From Sulfurospirillum sp. SCADC (GTDB lineage Bacteria > Campylobacterota > Campylobacteria > Campylobacterales > Sulfurospirillaceae): DNA of 64,000 bases. Shown in pieces: positions 48,941 to 58,424 of the stretch; positions within the stretch are counted from its first letter, which is position 1; the number at the start of each line of letters is the position of its first letter. The stretch is taken from assembly GCF_000743525.1 (NCBI RefSeq), contig NZ_JQGK01000001.1, positions 1 to 64,000 of the forward strand, read 5' to 3'. Made by a program: the position numbers and the translations under genes. A model generated the notes under the pieces. The model saw nothing but the letters and a program-made list of their open reading frames with translations, was not told the origin of the DNA and made no database searches.

Positions 48941-48955
48941 TCGTAGGTGCCTTCG

Positions 48956-49909
48956 CTAGTTTGATTTTAAGATATGTGACACAATATGATAGGCGTGATT
49001 GAGCGCAATGGCAATGCTTCCTCCACTTTTAACCGCAATGTCGCCAGCTACGTAAAGCCCTTTGGTCTTGGTTTCATAATTTTCATCAAACTCTGGTTTG
49101 CCTTCATCATCGAGGGTGATGCCACATTTTCTTAGAAAATCAACCGGTGTTGTACCTCCAATGGCATAAATCACACGATCGTAAATCGTATAGTATCCAT
49201 CGCTAAAATTGACTTTGACCAGACCATTCTCATTTTCAACAGAGACGATGTCCATCCCAAGACGCAATCGAAGTTTTTCTTGTCCGTTGTACTTTTGAAT
49301 CAACTCAAGGTTGATCTCATTGAGGCGACTAAAGGTATCGCGACGGTAATTGAGAGTGACATTGTTGGTTTTGGAAAGCTCGATGGCATATTCCACTGCA
49401 GAGTTTCCCCCACCGACGATCAGTAACTTTTCACGTTGCGAACATTTATCGAGGTTAAAGTTGATGCGCTCTTTGAGTGAAAGCGGCAGTGTGTAGTCTG
49501 GTCTATTGGGCTTACCCATCGTGCCAATGGCGACAATGACATGCTTTGCGCGATACCCCGCTTTGGTTGTAACAATGCGAAACTCGTCATCTTCTTTGAT
49601 GATGCTTTCCACTTCAGCGTTAAACGCGGAGTCAATCTCACCTTTATCCAAGAGTGAATCAAAGTAGTTCAGCGTGCTCTCTTTTGTGCCATCGCGAAAG
49701 TCGATCGAGCCTTGAAGCTCGATCTCTTGACCTTTATAATTTTTATCAACGCGTTTATTGTCTTTGTAAAATTTTCGGATCGTTTGCGAGTGGTTGTCAC
49801 CCTTTTCAATCATCATGATATGCTTTAATCCAAGCACTTTTGCTTCAACCGCTGCACCAATACCTCCAGGACCTCCACCGATAATGACTAAATCGTAAAT
49901 TTGCTGCAT
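48956..49909 (-). CDS. Thioredoxin-reductase-like FAD/NAD(P)H oxidoreductase without CxxC
   Basis: 317 residues. FAD motif IIGGGPGGIGAA, NAD(P) motif IVGGGNSAVEYA and the closing GLYVAGDIAVKSGGSIAIAL fit the family. The redox CxxC of thioredoxin reductase is missing, so it resembles YpdA-type or ferredoxin-NADP-reductase-like members. Substrate unknown. It starts the minus-strand run and is divergent from proA. Confidence 0.82.
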   Translation of the reverse strand: MQQIYDLVIIGGGPGGIGAAVEAKVLGLKHIMMIEKGDNHSQTIRKFYKDNKRVDKNYKGQEIELQGSIDFRDGTKESTLNYFDSLLDKGEIDSAFNAEVESIIKEDDEFRIVTTKAGYRAKHVIVAIGTMGKPNRPDYTLPLSLKERINFNLDKCSQREKLLIVGGGNSAVEYAIELSKTNNVTLNYRRDTFSRLNEINLELIQKYNGQEKLRLRLGMDIVSVENENGLVKVNFSDGYYTIYDRVIYAIGGTTPVDFLRKCGITLDDEGKPEFDENYETKTKGLYVAGDIAVKSGGSIAIALNHAYHIVSHILKSN

Positions 49910-50029
49910 TGCGTATCCCTTCCTTAATTATCTTCTAATGGTAACTATTATACCCCGATCATACTTATGACATATTAAATACAAACGTGGTAAAATCCCC
50001 GTCAAATTCCACTCTAAGGAAGCTAGAAC

Positions 50030-51265
50030 GTGCAACATTTTTTAGAACACGCCAAATCCGCTAGCCGCATCATTGCGACACTCGATCCTAAAACAAAAAT
50101 CGATGTGTTAATGCACATGGCAGATGCGTTGGAAGCACACAGCAAGATCATCATCACCGAAAACCAAAAAGATTTAGATGAGGCAAAGAAAAACAACCTC
50201 AGTTCAGCACTCGTGGATCGCCTTTTGCTCAATCCAAAACGCATTGAGGAGATGGCAAATGCGATTCGTGAAATCGCCGCACTTAAAGAGCCTGTGGGTC
50301 GTATTTTAGAGGGTTGGGTTGTGCCAAGTGGGCTTCGCATTGAAAAAGTAAGCATTCCGATTGGTGTGATTGCCATCATTTATGAGAGTCGCCCCAATGT
50401 CACGAGTGATACCGCAGCGTTGTGCTTTAAAAGTGGCAATGCGTGTGTTCTTAAAGGCGGTAAAGAGGCGTTTTACAGTAATGCCATCATCGCGTCATTA
50501 CTGCAAGATGTGCTTGAAAAATTCAACCTTCCAACAGAGATCATCTCGCTTTTGCCAGATTACAGTCGTGAGGGGGTTGCCAAGCTCATCAAAATGGACA
50601 AATACGTTGATCTCATCATTCCTCGTGGTGGCGAAGCGCTGATTCGTTATGCGAGCGAAAATGCGACCGTTCCTGTAGTCAAACATGACAAAGGTGTATG
50701 TCATACCTATGTCGATAAAGAGGCGAATTTAGACCAAGCGATAGAGATAGTCCTCAATGCCAAATGCCAACGTCCCAGTGCGTGTAATTCGCTGGAAACG
50801 CTTTTGGTGCATGAAGCCATCGCAGAGACTTTTTTACCACGCATGAAAGCAGCACTTGATCTCACGGGAGCGCAGATAAAAGGGTGTGAAAAAAGCGAAA
50901 AACTTTTACATGTAAAGCGTGCCACCGATGAAGATTACCATACCGAACACCTCAGTAACGCGCTCAATATCAAGATCGTGGAGAGCGTGGATGAAGCGAT
51001 TGCGCATATCGCGCAGTTTGGCTCTTCGCACTCTGAGGCTATATTAAGCGAAAATTATACAACGGCGGAGCGTTTTTTAAATGAAGTGGACGCCGCGTGT
51101 GTCTATATCAACGCTTCGACGCGTTTCACCGATGGCGGTGAGTTTGGTTTTGGCGCGGAAGTGGGCATCAGTACCAACAAACTTCACGCACGAGGTCCCA
51201 TGGGTATTAATGACCTAACGACCTACAAATTTAAAGTCTACGGTAAAGGGCAGATTCGCGCATGA
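50030..51265 (+). CDS. proA: Gamma-glutamyl phosphate reductase ProA
   Basis: 411 residues. It reduces glutamyl phosphate to the semialdehyde in proline synthesis. The catalytic Cys lies in KCQRPSACNSLE; IPIGVIAIIYESRPNVT and VPRGGEAL-type (IPRGGEALI) motifs are family marks. The start is GTG at 50030 with TAAGGAAG upstream. The stop overlaps the next gene (ATGA). No proB is adjacent. Confidence 0.95.
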   Translation: MQHFLEHAKSASRIIATLDPKTKIDVLMHMADALEAHSKIIITENQKDLDEAKKNNLSSALVDRLLLNPKRIEEMANAIREIAALKEPVGRILEGWVVPSGLRIEKVSIPIGVIAIIYESRPNVTSDTAALCFKSGNACVLKGGKEAFYSNAIIASLLQDVLEKFNLPTEIISLLPDYSREGVAKLIKMDKYVDLIIPRGGEALIRYASENATVPVVKHDKGVCHTYVDKEANLDQAIEIVLNAKCQRPSACNSLETLLVHEAIAETFLPRMKAALDLTGAQIKGCEKSEKLLHVKRATDEDYHTEHLSNALNIKIVESVDEAIAHIAQFGSSHSEAILSENYTTAERFLNEVDAACVYINASTRFTDGGEFGFGAEVGISTNKLHARGPMGINDLTTYKFKVYGKGQIRA

Positions 51266-51840
51266 ACCACGAGGTTTTACGCATTGAAAACCTAAGCTTT
51301 GCCTACGCTCATTCCAAGCTTTTGTATGACAATTTCTCTTTACATGTAAACATCGGAGAAGTTGTCTCGATCTTGGGTGAGAGCGGTAGTGGCAAGAGCA
51401 CACTGTTTGAACTCATCACGGGAAATCTTAAAGCCAAAAGTGGCACGATTACAATCACAAAACTGTCGCAAATTTTCCAAGACCCTTACACCTCGTTTCA
51501 TCCAACCTATACGATCATCAATCAAATAAGCGACGTTGCAGCGCTACATGACTTGCACCAACTCTGCCACGCGCTCGATCTTGACCCCGATGTCTTGGCG
51601 CAAAAACCCCATCAACTCAGCGGAGGACAGCTTCAAAGGTGCTCCATTTTAAGGGCACTTTTGATGAAACCTTCCCTCATCTTAGCCGATGAACCCACTT
51701 CAGCACTCGATAACATCACCGGCTTACATGTCATGCAATTACTGATGCAGTTTTTAGACCAAGTGGGCATTTTGCTGATCACCCATGATAAAAATTTAGC
51801 CTCATGGTGCAGTGATCGTATGATTGAATTAAAAGCCTAG
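51262..51840 (+). CDS. Small ABC-transporter ATPase (peptide/nickel type)
   Basis: 192 residues, shorter than usual but complete: Walker A GESGSGKST, Q-loop FQDPYTSFHP, signature LSGGQLQRCSILRAL, Walker B LILADEP and the His switch LLITHD. The Q-loop context resembles DppF/NikE-type ATPases. There is no permease nearby, so its partner is unknown. Coupled to proA. Confidence 0.8.
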   Translation: MNHEVLRIENLSFAYAHSKLLYDNFSLHVNIGEVVSILGESGSGKSTLFELITGNLKAKSGTITITKLSQIFQDPYTSFHPTYTIINQISDVAALHDLHQLCHALDLDPDVLAQKPHQLSGGQLQRCSILRALLMKPSLILADEPTSALDNITGLHVMQLLMQFLDQVGILLITHDKNLASWCSDRMIELKA

Positions 51841-51892
51841 TTATTTCAATTTTTAAAGATATTCATTGTACGATTCAACGAAAGGATAAATC

Positions 51893-52282
51893 ATGCCAAA
51901 AATTTTTTCTCCCCAAACGTTTAGTCCTGAAGAGCGCGAAGCTCGCAAAGATTTTATCGACAAACATACGCCTTACATCTACTGTGATACAGCGCTTCAA
52001 AAAGATGTTCCCTCTTTTGTACGCGTTCGTGTCGGAAGAGAGCATGCGCATATTGATGATTTTAACCATTATATCTCGACCATTACGCTCTTTGATGCGG
52101 ATCATATGCTAGCCAAAGTGGAACTGGCCGCGTGCATCGTGAGTACGGATGAGCGAAAGGGTAATGCCGAAGTGGCATTTTCCATTGTTCCAAGTAAAGA
52201 CATCTACCATTTTAACGCTCAATGCTACTGTACCAAACACGGTTTATGGCAAGGTGAAGAGGTCGAAGTGAGTGTTCAATAA
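51893..52282 (+). CDS. Superoxide reductase (class II, neelaredoxin type)
   Basis: 129 residues. The iron centre ligands are visible as EHAHIDDFNHYI (His) and QCYCTKHGLW (Cys and His); an N-terminal desulforedoxin domain is missing, hence class II. It reduces superoxide to peroxide, typical of anaerobes and microaerophiles. The ATG has AAAGGA upstream. Monocistronic or leading the DedA gene. Confidence 0.9.
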   Translation: MPKIFSPQTFSPEEREARKDFIDKHTPYIYCDTALQKDVPSFVRVRVGREHAHIDDFNHYISTITLFDADHMLAKVELAACIVSTDERKGNAEVAFSIVPSKDIYHFNAQCYCTKHGLWQGEEVEVSVQ

Positions 52283-52299
52283 CAAAAAGTAGGAGTTTT

Positions 52300-52923
52300 A
52301 TGCACGCAATTATTGATTGGATTGTTCAGACGGTTGGAGCTTTTGGGTACATTGGTATTTTTGTGATGATGCTGATTGAAAGCAGTATTTTCCCGCTTCC
52401 AAGTGAAGTGGTGATGATTCCTGCTGGGTATTTGTGTGCCAAAGGCGAGATGAATTTGGTGATTGTCATTCTGCTTGGTACACTAGGAAGCATTGCAGGG
52501 GCACTTTTGAATTACTATTTGGCAGTGAAATTGGGTCGAAAGTTGATTTTGAAGTACGGTCATTACGTCTTTTTCAAGCCAGAAACACTGGAAAAAGTGG
52601 AAATCTTTTTCAAAACACACGGTTCGTTTTCAACGTTTACCGGAAGGCTGATTCCCGTCATTCGCCATTACATCTCTTTGCCTGCAGGGCTTGCACGGAT
52701 GAATGTGTGGCTTTTTTGTTTTTACACAGGATTTGGTGCAGGTATCTGGGTGAGCATCTTGAGCTTTTTAGGCTATTATTTTGGGCAAAATGAAGCGCTG
52801 CTCAATGAGCATCTGCACACGATTACCATCGCGATAGTTGTCTTTATCGTGATTTTTGGCGCAATTTACATCTGGCTTCATCAGAAAAAAGAGCGCAAGC
52901 GCAGAACCAAAAAGATCTTATAG
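52300..52923 (+). CDS. DedA-family membrane protein
   Basis: 207 residues, about five membrane segments. The ESSIFPLPSEVVMIPAG start and FTGRLIPVIRHYISLPAG with its conserved Arg are DedA signatures; members are thought to be lipid flippases or proton-dependent transporters. A basic tail (KKERKRRTKKIL) ends the protein. Confidence 0.9.
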   Translation: MHAIIDWIVQTVGAFGYIGIFVMMLIESSIFPLPSEVVMIPAGYLCAKGEMNLVIVILLGTLGSIAGALLNYYLAVKLGRKLILKYGHYVFFKPETLEKVEIFFKTHGSFSTFTGRLIPVIRHYISLPAGLARMNVWLFCFYTGFGAGIWVSILSFLGYYFGQNEALLNEHLHTITIAIVVFIVIFGAIYIWLHQKKERKRRTKKIL

Positions 52924-52931
52924 GAGCAACC

Positions 52932-53210
52932 ATGATCCAAGGTTTAGAGTACAGCGATTTTGAAAAAGCGCTCACAACCTTGGGCGTTGTCGCCAAAACC
53001 GACAAAAAAACCCTTCATAAACTCTACCTCGCCCTCTCCAAAGAGTTCCATCCCGATGCACCAAATGGCGATACTGCTAAATTTCAAGAGATTAATGATG
53101 CGTATCAATTAGTGAAAGTATATATGGAAAATTACCGTTTTGATTTTGACGAGGCTGAGTTTAAAAAGCAGTATCCGTTTTCAAAGAGTGATTGGCTCTG
53201 TGGAAGATAA
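52932..53210 (+). CDS. Small J-domain protein
   Basis: 92 residues that are almost all J domain, with the HPD motif (FHPDAPNGD) that stimulates DnaK. It lacks the other DnaJ domains. It begins eight bases after dedA and ends at a palindrome-pair terminator. Confidence 0.85.
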   Translation: MIQGLEYSDFEKALTTLGVVAKTDKKTLHKLYLALSKEFHPDAPNGDTAKFQEINDAYQLVKVYMENYRFDFDEAEFKKQYPFSKSDWLCGR

Positions 53211-53213
53211 AGG

Positions 53214-53245
53214 TTACATGTAAAGATTTTCATCTTTACATGTAA
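53214..53245. terminator. Second inverted pair of TTACATGTAA between convergent genes
   Basis: TTACATGTAAAGAT (53214-53227), TTTC, ATCTTTACATGTAA (53232-53245): 14-bp perfect arms, each containing a copy of the dispersed palindrome. It sits between the J-domain gene and the convergent DAHP synthase gene. Confidence 0.65.
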
Positions 53246-53252
53246 AGCCGTT

Positions 53253-54617
53253 TTACTGTGCTAAAAATCTCTGACGAGCCGCTTTGAGCGAGTCTGCGAT
53301 CAAAAATGCAAGCTCTAACGCTTGGTTCGCGTTGAGGCGTGGGTCGCATTGGGTGTGGTAGCGACATGCGAGTTTTTCTTCGGTGATCTCTTGTGCGCCA
53401 CCGATGCACTCGGTCACATCTTGACCGGTCATCTCTAAGTGAACGCCACCAGGGAAGGTGCCTTCTTCTTCGTGAACTTTAAAAAAGCCTTTGACTTCGC
53501 GAAGCACTTCATCGAACGAGCGTGTTTTATAGTTGTTGGAAGCTTTAATGGTGTTGCCGTGCATCGGATCGATGCTCCAAAGCACATGAGCACCTGCTGC
53601 TTTGACCGCTTGAACCAATATTGGGAACTCTTTTTCGATCTTGTCTGCACCCATTCGTACGATGATATTAAGACGTCCTGGCTCATTTTCAGGGTTGAGT
53701 TTATAGATAAGCTTCATCAAGCCCTCCGCGGTCATACTAGGCCCTGCTTTAATGCCGATAGGGTTTTTGACACCTGTGAGGAATTCTACATGTGCATTAT
53801 CCACATCACGGGTTCGATCCCCAATCCAAAGCATATGCGCAGAACAGTCATACCAGTCGCCTGTCAAACTGTCTTGACGTGTAAGCGCCTCTTCGTAGTT
53901 GAGAAGCAACGCTTCATGCGAGGTGTAAACGACGGTTTCGTTGATATTTGGCGTATTGGCAGAGGTGATGCCACACGCTTCCATAAAGGCTAACGTCTCG
54001 GAGATGCGATCACACAGGTGTTGATAACGCTCTCCCAAAGGACTCTCAGAAACAAAGCCTAACGTCCATTTGTGGACTTGGTGGAGGTCTGCCAAACCAC
54101 CGCGTGAAAAAGCACGCAAAAGGTTCATCGTCGCAGCCGATTGGTTGTAGGCTTTAAGCATGCGTTTGGGATTTGGGATTCTCGCATCTTCGGTAAATTC
54201 AATGTCGTTGATGATGTCACCACGGTAACTTGGAAGTGAAACGCCATCCATCTCTTCATAATCTGACGAGCGCGGTTTGGCAAATTGCCCAGCAAGTCGC
54301 CCTACTTTAACGATGGGACAGCCACCTGCAAAGGTTAAAACAACCGCCATTTGAAGCATGACTTTGAACATATCACGGATATTGACAGCATTAAATTCGC
54401 TAAAACTCTCCGCACAATCTCCACCTTGAAGCAAGAAAGCTTTTCCTGCAACCACATCGGCTAATGAAGCTTTAAGTTGTCTTACTTCTCCTGCAAAAAC
54501 GAGAGGAGGATATTTGCTCAGTTCTTGTTCAACACTTTTTAACAACTCTTGGTTACTGTAGGTTGGTTGTTGCTTAATTGGTTTTTCTCTCCATGATGCA
54601 CGCGTCCAAGAACTCAT
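53253..54617 (-). CDS. 3-deoxy-7-phosphoheptulonate synthase, class II
   Basis: 454 residues, the plant/Mycobacterium/Helicobacter-type DAHP synthase that begins aromatic amino acid synthesis from PEP and erythrose 4-phosphate. [32 protein letters not shown] and DPMHGNT are class II signatures. Monocistronic. Confidence 0.94.
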   Translation of the reverse strand: MSSWTRASWREKPIKQQPTYSNQELLKSVEQELSKYPPLVFAGEVRQLKASLADVVAGKAFLLQGGDCAESFSEFNAVNIRDMFKVMLQMAVVLTFAGGCPIVKVGRLAGQFAKPRSSDYEEMDGVSLPSYRGDIINDIEFTEDARIPNPKRMLKAYNQSAATMNLLRAFSRGGLADLHQVHKWTLGFVSESPLGERYQHLCDRISETLAFMEACGITSANTPNINETVVYTSHEALLLNYEEALTRQDSLTGDWYDCSAHMLWIGDRTRDVDNAHVEFLTGVKNPIGIKAGPSMTAEGLMKLIYKLNPENEPGRLNIIVRMGADKIEKEFPILVQAVKAAGAHVLWSIDPMHGNTIKASNNYKTRSFDEVLREVKGFFKVHEEEGTFPGGVHLEMTGQDVTECIGGAQEITEEKLACRYHTQCDPRLNANQALELAFLIADSLKAARQRFLAQ

Positions 54618-54649
54618 AAATGACCCTTATTTAGAATTTTTATTGATTA

Positions 54650-54810
54650 GACTTCTTTCATAGCCCTTGAAAACTAAAGAGTTTGCTTTGAGTACGTTAA
54701 TTTTTAAAACTCAAAATTGAGTCATAGCCAAAGCTATGGCGATGTTCTTAGTTTTAAAAAGTGATGTGCTATAAGCGATACTCTTTTTTCATTGGGTTAT
54801 GAAAGAAGTC
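54650..54810. mobile_element. MITE-like 161-bp imperfect palindrome
   Basis: Terminal inverted repeats GACTTCTTTCATAGCCC (54650-54666) and GGGTTATGAAAGAAGTC (54794-54810) differ at one position and are flanked by TA on both sides, as a TA target duplication. The interior is also self-complementary in parts (AAAGAGT...; TTTTTAAAACT...; CATAGC-CAAA-GCTATG at 54723-54738), so the whole element folds as one long hairpin. It has no coding capacity. It fits a non-autonomous relative of an IS with TA targets (IS630 or IS5-like), unproven. Confidence 0.6.
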
Positions 54811-54812
54811 TA

Positions 54813-55030
54813 TTATATTGAGATTGGCTTTAAAGAGAATTGAATAGTACAATGGCATTATGAAGTTTTAAGATGGATGAGAGGGAACGACTTAAAATTA
54901 CAAAGTTGTTTCAAAGTAAAACTAACAAAAGAATGTGCAAAAAAATGAACATAGTTTCAATAGATGTAGATTTTACTCACCTGATTATACTGATTAATAA
55001 ATAGGCAGTTTTTTCGCCAAAAAATAAAAT
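54813..55030. other. Remaining spacer before aapJ
   Basis: AT-rich, without a convincing reading frame or RNA gene. It must contain regulatory sequence for aapJ, but no operator is recognisable. Confidence 0.3.
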
Positions 55031-55037
55031 TTAGTGT

Positions 55038-55043
55038 TAGAAT
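55038..55043 (+). promoter_or_regulatory. -10 element of the aap operon
   Basis: TAGAAT 28 bases before the aapJ ATG, after a T-rich/A-rich stretch without clear -35. Confidence 0.45.
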
Positions 55044-55070
55044 TCTTGCATCAACTTTGAAAGGAAGATA

Positions 55071-56099
55071 ATGATGTTACGTTCTAAACTCGCTAAAATC
55101 TCTTTAGCAACAATTACAGTGTTGGGTCTTGGCTCAACAACACTCAGTGCTGATACACTCAGCGAAGTACAAAAACAAGGTTTCGTAAAATGTGGTGTTG
55201 ATGGTGGGCTTCCAGGCTTTTCTGAAGTAGGTGGTGATGGTGTTTATAAAGGTATCGATGTTGATTTATGTCGTGCCGTAGCAGCAGCCGTTCTTGGCGA
55301 TGCTAAAAAAGTTAAATACGTTGCACTCAACGCAAAAGAGCGTTTGACAGCACTTCAATCAGGTGAGATCGATATGCTCTCACGTAATACAACATGGACA
55401 CAAACCAGAGATACAACCCTTGGTCTTAACTTTATGGTTGTGAACTATTACGATGGTCAAGGCTTTATGGTGACTAAAAAACTGGGCGTTAAGAGTGCTA
55501 AAGAACTAGATGGTGCTTCTATTTGTCTTCAAACAGGGACCACAACAGAGCTTAACGTCGCTGATTATTTTAGAAGCAACAAAATGAAATACAAACTTGT
55601 CTCTTACGATACCAACGATCAAGTTGTTAAAGCGTATGAATCAGGTCGCTGCGATGTTTTAACCTCTGACCAATCACAACTCTACGGTTTGAGAATCAAA
55701 TTGGCTAAACCAGATGAATCTGTCGTTCTTCCAGAAGTGATCTCTAAAGAGCCTTTAGGACCAGTTGTTAGACAAGGTGATGATAAATGGTTTGACATTG
55801 TTAAATGGTCATTCTATGCTATGTTAACCGCTGAAGAATCAGGCGTTACCAGTGCCAATGTTGATGCAATGCTTAAATCTGACAATCCAGACATCAAACG
55901 CCTTTTAGGTGTTGAGGGTCAAATGGGTGAAAACTTGGGTCTTAAAAAAGATTTTGCCTATAACATCGTTAAACAAGTCGGTAACTACGGTGAATCATTT
56001 GATAAAACCGTAGGGGCTGGTTCTCCTCTTAAAATTGCACGTGGCTATAATGCCCTTTGGAATCAAGGCGGATTACAATACGCGCCTCCTTTTAGATAG
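55071..56099 (+). CDS. aapJ: General L-amino acid ABC substrate-binding protein AapJ
   Basis: 342 residues with a signal peptide ending near TTLSADTLS. The family 3 solute-binding fold starts VQKQGFVKCGVDGGLPGFSE and includes DVDLCRAVAAAVLG and DMLSRNTTWTQTRD, the AapJ/BztA pattern for acidic and other amino acids. GAAAGGAAG precedes the ATG. A hairpin separates it from aapQ. Confidence 0.93.
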   Translation: MMLRSKLAKISLATITVLGLGSTTLSADTLSEVQKQGFVKCGVDGGLPGFSEVGGDGVYKGIDVDLCRAVAAAVLGDAKKVKYVALNAKERLTALQSGEIDMLSRNTTWTQTRDTTLGLNFMVVNYYDGQGFMVTKKLGVKSAKELDGASICLQTGTTTELNVADYFRSNKMKYKLVSYDTNDQVVKAYESGRCDVLTSDQSQLYGLRIKLAKPDESVVLPEVISKEPLGPVVRQGDDKWFDIVKWSFYAMLTAEESGVTSANVDAMLKSDNPDIKRLLGVEGQMGENLGLKKDFAYNIVKQVGNYGESFDKTVGAGSPLKIARGYNALWNQGGLQYAPPFR

Positions 56100-56127
56100 T
56101 CGTTCGTCACACTATTCAAAGATGCAA

Positions 56128-56149
56128 AAAGGGCAGTTCGCTGCCCTTT
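56128..56149 (+). terminator. Attenuating hairpin between aapJ and aapQ
   Basis: AAAGGGCAG-TTCG-CTGCCCTTT, a 9-bp perfect stem with a stable UUCG loop and then GATTTTAAC. Partial termination would make more binding protein than permease. Confidence 0.75.
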
Positions 56150-56173
56150 GATTTTAACTATTAAAGGACACGT

Positions 56174-57328
56174 ATGTTAGCACTTTTGAGAAATCAAAAG
56201 ATTCGAGGAATTTTTTTCCAACTCTTAACCGTTATTGGCTTGGTTGCTTTTTTGTGGTATATTGGTAGCAACACTGTAGCCAATATAGAACAAAGAGGCA
56301 TTCAAACAGGCTTTGGCTTTTTGGATGGAACCGCAGGATTTGGCATTGACCAATCCCCTATTGCCTACACAGAAGAAAATACCCATGGGCGCGTTTTCGT
56401 TGTAGGACTTCTCAATACCCTGATTATCGCTTTTGTGGGTATCCTCTGTGCAACTATTGTAGGTTTACTGATTGGTGTATTACGACTCTCAAACAACTGG
56501 CTGATTGCAAGACTGGCAAAAGCCTATATTGATTTTTTTAGAAATATACCTCTTTTGCTTCAAATACTCTTTTGGTATAACGTCGTACTGCGTGCTATGC
56601 CCAATCCCAAACAGAGTTTCAATTTTTTCGACATTTTTTTCATTAACAATCGCGGACTTTACTTTCCGCTACCCGAATACAATGCAACATTTTTCACAAT
56701 ACTTGCCAGTGTTATTGGCGCGTTTGTTGCTTCCATTGTCTTAAATACATGGGCGAACAGACGCAAATTAGCCACAGGAAAAGATTTTATGGTCTTCCCT
56801 TTTGCGATAGGCATGTTTATTCTTTTCCCCATCTTGGCGTATTTTATCGGTGGTTCACACCTTAATTTTAGTTATCCTGAGCTAATGGGCTTTAACTTCA
56901 AAGGGGGAAAGACACTTTCACCTGAATTTTTAGCACTAACGTTTGCGCTCACCATTTACACAGCTACATTCATTGCTGAAGCGGTGCGTTCTGGCATTGA
57001 AGCGGTCAGTCATGGACAAAAAGAGGCGGCTATTTCGCTAGGATTTAGTCCTTATCAAGCTTTAAAATTGGTTGTCTTACCGCAAGCCATTCGTATTGCC
57101 ATTCCTCCGATTATTAACCAATACCTCAATCTTATTAAAAACTCCTCATTGGCAACAGCCGTTGGTTATCCTGAGATTGTGACCGTTTTTGCAGGTACGT
57201 CTCTCAACCAAGTAGGACAAGCCATTGAAATTATTTCGATGACAATGCTCGTCTATCTTATTATCAGTTTGATTGTATCGGCGATACTCAACTGGTTTAA
57301 CCATAAAATGAAGATTCAGGAGCGTTAA
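56174..57328 (+). CDS. aapQ: General L-amino acid ABC permease AapQ
   Basis: 384 residues, about eight membrane segments. The EAA loop SHGQKEAAISLGFSPYQALKLVVLPQA contacts the ATPase. FRNIPLLLQILFWYN is typical of polar amino-acid permeases. aapM follows after one base. Confidence 0.92.
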   Translation: MLALLRNQKIRGIFFQLLTVIGLVAFLWYIGSNTVANIEQRGIQTGFGFLDGTAGFGIDQSPIAYTEENTHGRVFVVGLLNTLIIAFVGILCATIVGLLIGVLRLSNNWLIARLAKAYIDFFRNIPLLLQILFWYNVVLRAMPNPKQSFNFFDIFFINNRGLYFPLPEYNATFFTILASVIGAFVASIVLNTWANRRKLATGKDFMVFPFAIGMFILFPILAYFIGGSHLNFSYPELMGFNFKGGKTLSPEFLALTFALTIYTATFIAEAVRSGIEAVSHGQKEAAISLGFSPYQALKLVVLPQAIRIAIPPIINQYLNLIKNSSLATAVGYPEIVTVFAGTSLNQVGQAIEIISMTMLVYLIISLIVSAILNWFNHKMKIQER

Positions 57329-57329
57329 T

Positions 57330-58415
57330 ATGGCAATTTACAACAAAATTAATGAACGAAAAGCTCCTTCCAATACAAAAGGTCCAACCGTTTGGATCAG
57401 AGAAAATCTCTTCTCGACACCGCTGAATGTTGCGTTGACGATTCTAGGGATTATGGTCCTTTTTTGGGTTATTCCTCCTTTTGTCAAATGGGCTTACATC
57501 AATGCGAATTTTGCAGGAACAACACGTGAAGATTGTACCAGTGGTGGTGCCTGTTGGGTCTTCATACGCATGAAAATCGATATGTTTATGTATGGTTTTT
57601 ACCCATCCGAGCTTCGGTGGAGAATCAACACGGTTTACGGGCTCTTCTTTGTGCTGATGGCAGCGTTTAAGTATCTTAAAAGTCCTCTGCTCAAGGTTGC
57701 TTTAGCCCATGTCTATTTTATTGTTGGATTTTTGTTGGTACATGGTGGCTTTTTTGGAATCGAAATGGTTCCAACCGATAAATGGGGCGGTTTGATGCTT
57801 ACCATCATGGTTGCCGCCGTTGGTATTGTGTGTGCCTTCCCCATTGGTGTTCTTTTGGCGCTTGGTCGTGCGTCGCATTTGCCGATTATCAAAAGTATCA
57901 GCGTGACGTACATCGAGTTTATCAGGGGTGTTCCACTGATTACGATTCTTTTTATGTCGTCTATTATCTTGCCACTCTTCTTTCCTGAGGGAGTGACATT
58001 TGATAAATTGCTACGTGCGCTCATTGGTATTGCAATGTTTGAAGCGGCGTATATTGCTGAAAATATTCGTGGTGGACTTCAGTCTATCCCCAAAGGTCAA
58101 TTTGAGGCCGCTGATGCCATTGGGCTTTCGTATTGGCAGAAGATGTTTTTGGTGATTCTTCCACAAGCGTTAAAAGTGGCTATTCCTAACCTTTTAAGTG
58201 TTGCGATTTCCCTCTTCCAAGACACAACACTGGTTCTTATTATTGGTCTTTTTGACCTACTAGCGATGGTACGTTTGAGTGCGGCTGATTCATACTGGCT
58301 GGGCTATGAGACGGAAGGCTATGTGTTTGTTACCTTTATCTTTTGGTTCTTTTGTTACTCAATGTCAACCTTTAGCCAAAAGCTTGAAAAACGATTTAAT
58401 ACCAATTTGAGATAG
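57330..58415 (+). CDS. aapM: General L-amino acid ABC permease AapM
   Basis: 361 residues. The second permease has FIRGVPLITILFM and the EAA loop IPKGQFEAADAIGLSYWQKMFLVILPQ. It has longer N-terminal and inserted regions than simple permeases, as usual for AapM/BztC. Confidence 0.92.
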   Translation: MAIYNKINERKAPSNTKGPTVWIRENLFSTPLNVALTILGIMVLFWVIPPFVKWAYINANFAGTTREDCTSGGACWVFIRMKIDMFMYGFYPSELRWRINTVYGLFFVLMAAFKYLKSPLLKVALAHVYFIVGFLLVHGGFFGIEMVPTDKWGGLMLTIMVAAVGIVCAFPIGVLLALGRASHLPIIKSISVTYIEFIRGVPLITILFMSSIILPLFFPEGVTFDKLLRALIGIAMFEAAYIAENIRGGLQSIPKGQFEAADAIGLSYWQKMFLVILPQALKVAIPNLLSVAISLFQDTTLVLIIGLFDLLAMVRLSAADSYWLGYETEGYVFVTFIFWFFCYSMSTFSQKLEKRFNTNLR

Positions 58416-58424
58416 GAATAGAAG

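Noticed and set aside
54618-55070. A small RNA or hidden gene in the 450-base gap
   Set aside because: Apart from the palindromic element and a -10 box, I could find no reading frame or promoter-hairpin-terminator arrangement to support one.
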